A stretch of 5,092 nucleotides of DNA, taken from positions 1 through 5,092 of the forward strand of contig JACQOY010000242.1 of assembly GCA_016207765.1 (NCBI GenBank), read 5' to 3'. Position 1 is the stretch's first letter, and each line of letters opens with the position of its first letter. The translations under genes were made by a program, and so were the position numbers. The notes beneath the pieces are model-generated. The model was given only the letters and a program-made list of their open reading frames with translations, was not told where the DNA came from and searched no databases. Origin of the DNA: Deltaproteobacteria bacterium. Lineage in GTDB: Bacteria > UBA10199 > SBBF01. Below are positions 1 to 4,498 of the stretch, piece by piece.

Positions 1-408
1 TTGATCGGCGATGGCGATGTTTCGGCGGCGATTGCCACCTGTTTCAAGGAGACCGGGGTGGATATGCTGATGGGGATCGGTGGTGCTCCGGAAGGGGTCT
101 TGGCCGCCGCGGCCCTCCGTTGCGTGGAAGGGGATATACAGGGGCGGCTTAAGTTCAGGAATAACGAGGAGCGGGCCCGCGCCAAAAAAATGGGGGTGGG
201 CGACGAGGACAAAATTTACAAGATGGAAGAACTGGCACAGGGACATGTGATGTTTGCCGCCACGGGGGTGACCACCGGCGATTTCCTGAAAGGGGTCCGT
301 TTTTTCGGCGGCGGCGCCGAGACGCAGTCGGTGGTGATGCGATCCAAATCGGGAACCATCCGCTACATCGAGGCGATCCATCATTTTGAGACAAAACCGG
401 TCTACTGA
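1..408 (+). CDS. glpX: Class II fructose-1,6-bisphosphatase, C-terminal part (cut by window start)
   Basis: This enzyme hydrolyses fructose-1,6-bisphosphate to fructose-6-phosphate and phosphate in gluconeogenesis, in the cytoplasm. The visible 135 residues match the C-terminal part of the GlpX family: GDGDVSAAI at the left edge, the glycine-rich GIGGAPEGVLAAAALRC segment near residues 26-42, then QGRL, and FAATGVTTGDFLKGVR near residues 85-100, followed by a VMRS..TIRYIEA tail. GlpX proteins are usually about 320-340 residues, so well over half the gene lies upstream. The TTG at position 1 reads as an internal leucine, not a start. The frame ends at TGA 406-408. No frameshift or missing motif is seen in the part present. 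The next gene, on the same strand, starts 81 bp later after a large hairpin. Family assignment is secure; substrate activity is inferred from the family. Confidence 0.95.
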   Translation: MIGDGDVSAAIATCFKETGVDMLMGIGGAPEGVLAAAALRCVEGDIQGRLKFRNNEERARAKKMGVGDEDKIYKMEELAQGHVMFAATGVTTGDFLKGVRFFGGGAETQSVVMRSKSGTIRYIEAIHHFETKPVY

Positions 409-414
409 TTTTAA

Positions 415-485
415 ATTTTAGATTTTAGATTTTGGATTTGCCCATCGACCAGCCAATCCAAAATCTAAAATCCAAAATCCAAAAT
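415..485. repeat. AT-rich hairpin made of heptanucleotide repeats
   Basis: The arms 415-438 and 455-478 are complementary over 24 bp with a single G-T wobble, around a 16-nt loop (439-454). Each arm is itself a tandem 7-bp repeat: ATTTTAG, ATTTTAG, ATTTTGG on the left and AATCCAA, AATCTAA, AATCCAA, AATCCAA on the right, where an extra unit carries the pattern to 485. It fills nearly all of the gap between glpX and the SRPBCC gene and ends 4 nt before that gene's ATG. It lacks a GC-rich stem with a T-run, so it is not a classical intrinsic terminator, though an RNA hairpin could still protect the glpX 3' end or hinder initiation downstream. Similar AT-rich heptamer palindromes are, as far as I recall, dispersed repeats in several bacterial genomes. 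Confidence 0.9.
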
Positions 486-489
486 AGAG

Positions 490-921
490 ATGGCTAAAGC
501 CTCCGAATCAATCGAAATCAACGCCTCCCCCAAAGAATGCTTCGACGTTATCACCGACTACGAGCGTTATCCCGAATTTTTGACGGAATCCAAAGAGGTC
601 ATGATCGAGAAAAAATCGGGGCAGACCGCCGAAGTGACTTTTACCCTCCATCTGATCAAAAAATTTTCTTACACCCTCAAAATGACCGGAAAGCCGCCGA
701 ATACGGTCAAATGGAGTTTTATCAAGGGGGACCTGATGAAAAAAAACGACGGCGAGTGGACTCTGGAGAAGCTCGGCAACGGCACGACGCGGGCCACCTA
801 CACCATCAATATCGATCTGGGCCTTTTTGTTCCCGGGGCGATTTCCAAGATGCTCATCGGGAGCAACCTGCCCGGAATGCTAAAGGCGTTTAAGAAGCGG
901 ATTGAAGAGAGGAAAAAATGA
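490..921 (+). CDS. SRPBCC/START-type protein (polyketide cyclase/dehydrase, Coq10/RatA-like)
   Basis: This is a small soluble cytoplasmic protein of 143 residues with the START-like helix-grip fold expected to bind a hydrophobic ligand. The N-terminus (SIEINASPKECFDVITDYERYPEFL, split here as SIEINASPKECFDV then ITDYERYPEFL, residues 6-31) is the signature of the cyclase/dehydrase/Coq10 branch. Alternating beta segments fill residues 38-105, and a long C-terminal helix begins near GAISKMLIGSNLPGMLKAFKKR. The size equals a single complete domain. No signal peptide or membrane helix is seen. ATG 490 is the only reasonable start because an in-frame stop lies at 466-468 and the next ATG would delete the first strand. 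It has no useful Shine-Dalgarno sequence, since the hairpin repeat runs to 485. The stop TGA (919-921) overlaps an ATG at 918, an ancestral coupling to the next gene. Ligand and role are unknown. Confidence 0.88.
   Translation: MAKASESIEINASPKECFDVITDYERYPEFLTESKEVMIEKKSGQTAEVTFTLHLIKKFSYTLKMTGKPPNTVKWSFIKGDLMKKNDGEWTLEKLGNGTTRATYTINIDLGLFVPGAISKMLIGSNLPGMLKAFKKRIEERKK
907..912 (+). promoter_or_regulatory. Shine-Dalgarno sequence stranded by element insertion
   Basis: GAGAGG lies 5 nt before the ATG at 918, which overlaps the SRPBCC stop codon. This is an ideal position for translating the ancestral downstream gene. That ATG now opens only a short frame, because the palindromic element at 922-981 follows it. 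The coding sequence that GAGAGG should serve now begins at 982. Confidence 0.7.
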
Positions 922-968
922 CCCTTCGACTTCGCTCAGGGCCTGCCACGAATCATGGCAGGTGGTGA
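918..968 (+). other. Possible 16-codon leader frame created by element insertion
   Basis: ATG 918 still has a good Shine-Dalgarno (907-912) and reads 16 sense codons through the element before TGA at 966-968, 13 nt before the ATG at 982. It encodes MTLRLRSGPATNHGRW, which has no expected function. Terminating ribosomes could re-initiate at 982, which would let the phasin-like gene keep some coupled translation. This is inferred from layout only. Confidence 0.4.
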
Positions 969-985
969 GCACAGTCGAACCATGA
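918..985. mobile_element. Palindromic miniature element, copy 1, with 4-bp direct repeats
   Basis: The element proper covers 922-981 (60 bp). It is flanked by ATGA at 918-921 and ATGA at 982-985, which looks like a 4-bp target duplication. Its arms pair through TTCGACT (925-931) with AGTCGAA (973-979) and GCTCA (934-938) with TGAGC (966-970). An inner hairpin has stem CCTGCCA (942-948) and TGGCAGG (956-962). The left end, CCTTCGACT followed by CGCTCAGGG, is shared with copy 2 inside the hopene cyclase gene. It encodes no protein of its own, so any movement would need enzymes supplied from elsewhere. Removing one ATGA plus the element (64 bp) restores a normal stop/start overlap between the flanking genes. 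Confidence 0.8.
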
Positions 986-1347
986 TAATGGATCCCAAAG
1001 AAAAAAAATCTTCCGAAAGCATCTCCCTTACCGATCTTGTCAAAAAAGTGGTTTTTGCCTCCATCGGCTCGGCTGTCATGGCGCGCGATGTGGTGACCGA
1101 CTCCAAACTCCAAAAGGAGCTTATCGGAGGCCTTCTGTCGAAGGCCGAGAAACGGAAAGACGAAATCATGGAAATTCTCGCGCGCGAAGTAAGCAAGTTT
1201 CTCGGGAAAATCAATGTTGCCGATGAAATCACCAAGGCCTTGAAAGGGATGGTGATCAACCTGTCCGCCTCCATCGACTTCAAGGAAAAAGGGGGGGGAA
1301 TTCATCCGCGAGGGACCATTCACAAAGCCGACGTGAAAATAGAGTAA
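982..1347 (+). CDS. Small phasin-like helical protein
   Basis: The protein has about 121 residues from ATG 982. Residues from SLTDLVKKVVFASIGSAVMA onward resemble the amphipathic first helix of phasin-superfamily proteins (granule-surface proteins of polyhydroxyalkanoate bodies and relatives). They are followed by a charged, probably coiled helix (KLQKELIGGLLSKAEKRKDE then IMEILAREVSKFLGKINV) and a short polar tail. It has no signal peptide and is likely cytoplasmic and self-associating. Phasin similarity is by eye and tentative. Start choice: 982 is the ancestral start restored when the upstream palindromic element is removed. ATG 955 in the same frame lies wholly within the element and has no ribosome site. 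ATG 988 (MDPKEKK) is also possible. No Shine-Dalgarno precedes 982 now, since GAGAGG (907-912) was displaced 64 bp upstream. Original overlap with the SRPBCC gene suggests a joint function. Confidence 0.7.
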   Translation: MIMDPKEKKSSESISLTDLVKKVVFASIGSAVMARDVVTDSKLQKELIGGLLSKAEKRKDEIMEILAREVSKFLGKINVADEITKALKGMVINLSASIDFKEKGGGIHPRGTIHKADVKIE

Positions 1348-1370
1348 GGGCGCTCAGCCGTGCGCCCTTA
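1345..1370. terminator. Bidirectional hairpin shared by convergent genes
   Basis: TAAGGGCGC (1345-1353) and GCGCCCTTA (1362-1370) form a perfect 9-bp stem with an 8-nt loop. It fills the 20-bp gap between the convergent phasin-like and hopene cyclase genes. The stem ends are the two stop codons themselves: TAA at 1345-1347 on + and TAA read from 1370-1368 on -. There is no real T-run on the + side and only a short T-rich stretch on the - side. It may therefore act as a weak or Rho-assisted terminator, or be an inserted palindromic repeat. Confidence 0.65.
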
Positions 1371-3470
1371 CGAAGAAACCGCCTTCCGAGAGCGTGCCAG
1401 CGTCAAAAGCGGAAAATAATACCGATAGCCGTGATACCGGATGTAGAAGTGGCCGGGAAACCCCGTGCCGGTGTGGTATTTTTCGTCCCAGCCCCCGGAT
1501 TCATTCTGTGAGTTGATTAAAAATTCCGCCGCTTTTTTCGCTTCAGTCGAACGGCCCAATCCGCCCGCAACAAGCCCCATCAATCCCCAAGCGGTCTGGG
1601 AGGCGGTCGAAACGGGGAGGGGGATGAAGTTTTTTTCCAGATACGAATGACAACTCTCTCCAAAGCCGCCGTCGGCATTTTGAACCGACAAAAGCCAAGT
1701 AGATGCTTTTTCAATGGCGCCGGCCCCTGGCCGGTTGTAACCGATGGCGGCAAGCCCCTGAAGAACGCACCAGGTGCCGTAGATATAATTGACCCCCCAT
1801 CGTCCCTCCCAGGCGCCGAATGGTGTTTGTGATTTTTCGATGAAACGAATCGCCTTTTTGATCCTTCGACTCATCCGCTCAGGGTCAATCCTGAGCGAGC
1901 TCGCCAAAGGCGAACGAGTCGAAGGATTGACAACCGGCAGATTCCGCGAATAACCGAGTGAGGCCAGCAGTTCCAGCATTCGGCCGGTGATATCGGCGGT
2001 AGGGGGATCAAGACAGGCCCCATGATCAGAGAAGGGGATCCGGTTTAATATTTCACGGGTGTTATCGACATCAAAGGCGGCCCAGCCGCCGTTCTTGCTC
2101 TGCATCGACAACAACCAGTCGATGCCTGTGGCAAATGATCCTCCCACCTCATCAGGCGGTAATTTGAGTTGCTTTAAAAAATTCAAGACCTCGATCGTGT
2201 CGTCCACATCGGGAAAATAATCGTTCTGAAATTCAAACGACCACCCTCCCGGTTTCGCTTTTTTGTTTTTGATCGACCAATCGCCGTAAACATCACGGAT
2301 CTGTTTTGCCAAAAGCCACCGGCCGGTTTGAAGAAGGAGGGGGGAAGAAGGGGGTTCACCCGCTTCAATCAGGGCAACTCCCGCCCATGGAGTGTCCCAG
2401 ACCGGGGAGATACAGCATTGTTGGTAGATGATGGGATCGCCCTTCGACCCCATAAAGAGGGGCTGTTTCACTTGCAAGCTCAGGGTGTCCGGATATTGTG
2501 GACATATTGCCGGGATTTCTCCCGCGGCCACCGGCATTTGAAAACTTTTGAGGGCGTCCAGCGCCTTTTTGAGGGGGGGGTGCTTAACTCCATGCCCAAG
2601 GCTTGAAAGGGCCATCGCCCCATAGGCCAGGGCGGGATAAATATCTTCAGTTCGGTTGATATGTTCGAGTATCCACTGTTCGCATTTTTTCAGGGCGCTG
2701 TCTCCCAGTGGAATTAGACCCCATTTTTCCAATAGATGAAGTAATTTATCGGTTTCAATCATTAACTTTTTGAAAGATAATGTTTTTTCAACGTTATACG
2801 ACCAATCGGCCGTGGCCGGATTCCCCCCCGGGAAGAGTTCGTCGAGCGAGAAATCGTGAGGGAGCCGGCAGGTCTTTTTGACATGCATGATGACCAGGAG
2901 CGGAATGATGCAGGCCCGGGCCCAACTGGAGAATTCGTACACGGAAAGGGGCATCCAGACAGGGAGATGCATGAAGGATACCGGCATGGAGGGGCAAATT
3001 TCCCACGGAACAAGGCCGAATTGGGCCAGGTGGATACGGGTGAAAACCCGGCATTTTGAAAGCCCCCCATGTTCGAGGATGAAGTTCCGTGCCTTGGTCA
3101 TTGGGACGGATTTGGCGTCCAAGCCATGGAGTTTGAGGGCGAAATAGCATTCAATGGTTGTGCTGATATCGCCGGATCCTTGATAATAGAGGGGCCAGGA
3201 GCCATCGGCTTGTTGGACGTCCAGAATACGGCCGACAAGGCCTTTTTCGGTGCTTTTATCCACGCAACCAAGATAATGGGTAAGGAGGATATATTCGGCG
3301 TTGATCGACTCGTTGGCCTCGAGTGTGTACCACCAATAGCCGTCAGGGGATTGTTGGGAGAGGATAAGATTGGAAGCCTTTTTAATGGCGCGGTTGAGAT
3401 CAACGGCAACGGCCGATCCGGGCACTGAAGGTTTTTCGTTGGGTACCAGTTTAAGAGGTTTTAATGTCAC
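1368..3470 (-). CDS. shc: Squalene-hopene cyclase
   Basis: This monotopic inner-membrane triterpene cyclase folds squalene into hopene, the first committed step of hopanoid synthesis. Of 700 residues, the catalytic acid motif DVDD is at 421-424. QW-type repeats lie near 40-46 (QSPDGYW), 86-92 (QQADGSW), 457-463 (QSKNGGW), 548-554 (QTPFGAW), 597-603 (QNADGGF) and 655-661 (QNESGGW). Other family marks are WAAFDVDN (463-470), DHGACLDPP (482-490), RWGVNYIYGTW (557-567) and the FYIRYHGYRYYFPL tail (675-688). DXDD rather than DCTAE favours squalene, not oxidosqualene, as substrate. The start is GTG 3470 with AGGGG 8 nt upstream. Residues 515-537 are an in-frame 23-codon insertion from a palindromic element. 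No other hopanoid gene is in view. The gene points away from dif, unlike its neighbours. Confidence 0.96.
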   Translation of the reverse strand: MTLKPLKLVPNEKPSVPGSAVAVDLNRAIKKASNLILSQQSPDGYWWYTLEANESINAEYILLTHYLGCVDKSTEKGLVGRILDVQQADGSWPLYYQGSGDISTTIECYFALKLHGLDAKSVPMTKARNFILEHGGLSKCRVFTRIHLAQFGLVPWEICPSMPVSFMHLPVWMPLSVYEFSSWARACIIPLLVIMHVKKTCRLPHDFSLDELFPGGNPATADWSYNVEKTLSFKKLMIETDKLLHLLEKWGLIPLGDSALKKCEQWILEHINRTEDIYPALAYGAMALSSLGHGVKHPPLKKALDALKSFQMPVAAGEIPAICPQYPDTLSLQVKQPLFMGSKGDPIIYQQCCISPVWDTPWAGVALIEAGEPPSSPLLLQTGRWLLAKQIRDVYGDWSIKNKKAKPGGWSFEFQNDYFPDVDDTIEVLNFLKQLKLPPDEVGGSFATGIDWLLSMQSKNGGWAAFDVDNTREILNRIPFSDHGACLDPPTADITGRMLELLASLGYSRNLPVVNPSTRSPLASSLRIDPERMSRRIKKAIRFIEKSQTPFGAWEGRWGVNYIYGTWCVLQGLAAIGYNRPGAGAIEKASTWLLSVQNADGGFGESCHSYLEKNFIPLPVSTASQTAWGLMGLVAGGLGRSTEAKKAAEFLINSQNESGGWDEKYHTGTGFPGHFYIRYHGYRYYFPLLTLARSRKAVSS
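1614..1621 (+). promoter_or_regulatory. KOPS-like octamer pointing towards dif
   Basis: GGGGAGGG fits GGGNAGGG, the FtsK orienting sequence known from enterobacteria, and its 5'-3' direction points right towards the dif-like site at 3555-3582. One octamer match is weak evidence, and KOPS sequences vary between phyla. Confidence 0.25.
1858..1930. mobile_element. Palindromic miniature element, copy 2, in frame within shc
   Basis: The element proper covers 1862-1926 (65 bp), flanked by TTGA at 1858-1861 and TTGA at 1927-1930. The outer arms ATCCTTCGACTC (1861-1872) and GAGTCGAAGGAT (1916-1927) are perfect complements. Two inner hairpins follow: CGCTCAGG (1876-1883) with CCTGAGCG (1890-1897), and TCGCC (1901-1905) with GGCGA (1909-1913). 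The element plus one TTGA is 69 bp, exactly 23 codons, so the cyclase frame stays open. Removing it joins V514 to K538, giving LPVVKKAIRFIEKSQ, which is what the family normally shows between the LGY segment and the next QW repeat. The element shares its end sequence with copy 1 at 922-981. Confidence 0.88.
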
Positions 3471-3478
3471 TTTTGATG

Positions 3479-3483
3479 CCCCT
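3479..3483 (-). promoter_or_regulatory. Ribosome binding site of shc
   Basis: AGGGG on the - strand sits 8 nt before GTG 3470 and decides that start codon. It lies at the very edge of the first dif-like repeat unit, so the repeat borders or overlaps the translation start region of shc. Confidence 0.65.
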
Positions 3484-3552
3484 ATATTATGTTATGTTTT
3501 GCGCATCGCACTAAAGGTAGCCCATATATTATGTTAAGTCTTGCGCACCGCA
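3480..3552. repeat. Pair of imperfect direct repeats derived from the dif region
   Basis: Segments 3480-3510 and 3521-3552 align with one indel and three substitutions. Both run CCC, TATATTATGTTA, then a G(C)TTGCGCA block and CGCA, with a period of about 42 bp. Each carries a XerD-arm-like 11-mer on the + strand: TTATGTTATGT at 3487-3497, and TTATGTTAAGT at 3529-3539, the latter identical to the XerD arm of the neighbouring dif-like site. Neither has a full dif XerC arm in the matching position. Confidence 0.85.
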
Positions 3553-3570
3553 AGACTTAACATAATATAT
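3524..3570. repeat. Perfect 22-bp palindrome overlapping dif
   Basis: The arms 3524-3545 and 3549-3570 are perfect complements around a 3-nt loop (CAC, 3546-3548). The right arm contains the XerD half and part of the centre of the dif-like site, and the left arm repeats these in inverted orientation. The inner part of the stem is CTTGCG/CGCAAG. Read from miaA it is not followed by a T-run, so it is a poor intrinsic terminator, although it could stabilise the miaA mRNA end. Confidence 0.92.
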
Positions 3571-3582
3571 ATTATGCGAAGT
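3555..3582 (-). other. dif: dif-like XerCD recombination site (chromosome dimer resolution)
   Basis: Read on the - strand the 28 bp divide into an XerC arm ACTTCGCATAA, a 6-bp centre TATATA and an XerD arm TTATGTTAAGT. The E. coli site as I know it has GGTGCGCATAA, TGTATA and TTATGTTAAAT, so the XerD arm differs at one position and the CGCATAA core of the XerC arm is identical. XerC and XerD resolve chromosome dimers here at the division septum under FtsK control. The site sits 1 bp after the miaA stop codon, in an intergenic gap, as dif normally does. Genes either side mostly point towards it, as expected at a replication terminus. It is adjacent to related half-sites, so a mobile element's attachment site is an alternative. 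Confidence 0.85.
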
Positions 3583-3583
3583 A

Positions 3584-4498
3584 CTATTTATCTGAAATAA
3601 AGCCAGAGATTGCCTTGGAAATCCCGGAAGTATCCCCCGCTTCAAACCAGACGATGTCTTTTTCCGGGCGAAACCATGTTAACTGACGTTTCGCCAGATT
3701 TCGAGAATTTTGTTTGATCAGGTCGATTGTTTCCTCGCGACTTCTTTTTCCATCAAAATAAGGAAACCATTCTTCGTAGCCGATCGACCTCAAAAGGATC
3801 GGCTGATTCCCGTACTTTTGCCTCAGGCCGGCGACTTCCCCTTCCAACCCATTTTCAATCATCCGATCAACCCGTTTATTGATACGATCGTACAATTTGG
3901 CCCGGTCCCATTGAATGCCGAGTTTGAGGCAATGATACTTAATCTTCCTGAACTCATGCCCTTTTTGATGGATTGAAATCGGCTTTCCGGTTACCTCATA
4001 GACCTCCAGGGCGCGGATGATCCGAACGGGATCGTTGGGGTGAATGGTAATGGCTGCCTGCGGGTCGATTTTTTTGAGTTCCTCGTAGAGGGGCCTGGTT
4101 CCCTCCGTATCAATCCTCTTTTCCAGACGGTTTCGTATCAACTTTTCGGCGGCGGGGCCGGAGAAAAGGCCGTAGAGAAGCGCCCGCAGATAGAGACCGG
4201 TCCCACCGACTATCAAGGGGAGATGGTTTCGCCCTGAAACAGCAGAAATAAGCTGGTCGGCCTCCTTTTCAAACCGCGCCGCATCCCAGACATCATCCAG
4301 CGGACTGACACCGAATAGATGATGCGGGACCTCCATGAAGAAATTTTCCGGGGGCTGGGCGGTGCCGATGACCAGATCGCGGTAAAACTGGCGGGAATCG
4401 GCGTTGATAATCTCTCCCCTGAATTTTTTTGCCAACTCAAGGGCTATTTCGGTTTTTCCCGCGCCGGTCGGGCCGAGGATGACGATGATTTTGGTCAC
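3584..4498 (-). CDS. miaA: tRNA dimethylallyltransferase
   Basis: MiaA transfers a dimethylallyl group to N6 of adenosine 37 in tRNAs that read UNN codons, supporting codon-anticodon pairing. The 304 residues are full length for the family. The P-loop GPTGAGKT is at 9-16, NADSRQFYRDLVIGTAQP at 32-49, VGGTGLYLRALLYG at 97-110, NDPVRIIRALEVYEVTGKPI at 155-174 and the C-terminal RNLAKRQLTWFRPE at 266-279, in the usual order. The start is GTG 4498, whose GTGA overlaps the TGA of mutL by 4 nt, with AAGGG (4507-4503) 4 nt upstream inside the end of mutL. The pair is therefore translationally coupled, and the mutL-miaA order is familiar from many proteobacteria. The stop TAG (3586-3584) is one base from the dif-like site. 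No damage is seen. Confidence 0.97.
   Translation of the reverse strand: MTKIIVILGPTGAGKTEIALELAKKFRGEIINADSRQFYRDLVIGTAQPPENFFMEVPHHLFGVSPLDDVWDAARFEKEADQLISAVSGRNHLPLIVGGTGLYLRALLYGLFSGPAAEKLIRNRLEKRIDTEGTRPLYEELKKIDPQAAITIHPNDPVRIIRALEVYEVTGKPISIHQKGHEFRKIKYHCLKLGIQWDRAKLYDRINKRVDRMIENGLEGEVAGLRQKYGNQPILLRSIGYEEWFPYFDGKRSREETIDLIKQNSRNLAKRQLTWFRPEKDIVWFEAGDTSGISKAISGFISDK

Noticed and set aside
1..3. TTG at position 1 as the glpX start
   Set aside because: The residues continue mid-domain GlpX sequence, and the family is more than twice this length.
415..485. CRISPR array or tandem-repeat locus
   Set aside because: The units are 7 bp without spacers and are arranged as one stem-loop.
955..981. 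ATG 955 as the start of the phasin-like gene (giving 130 residues)
   Set aside because: The extra nine codons lie entirely within the palindromic element, no ribosome site precedes the ATG, and removal of the element restores 982 as a well-placed ancestral start.
880..1323. Long open frames on the - strand opposite the phasin-like gene, and on the + strand inside shc and miaA
   Set aside because: They show no recognisable domain or ribosome site, and each is a mirror of a well-supported gene.
1858..1930. shc as a pseudogene disrupted by an insertion
   Set aside because: The insertion is exactly 69 bp with no stop, and all catalytic and QW motifs remain in one open frame on both sides.
3524..3570. 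The 22-bp palindrome as a rho-independent terminator of miaA
   Set aside because: The outer stem is AT-rich and no T-run follows it on the - strand. The sequence is better explained by dif-related half-sites.
3555..3583. AT-rich TATA-like strings upstream of shc as sigma-70 promoter boxes
   Set aside because: The strings are part of the dif centre and arms, and no paired -35 element at a good distance with more than a weak match was found. A promoter is possible but not supported.
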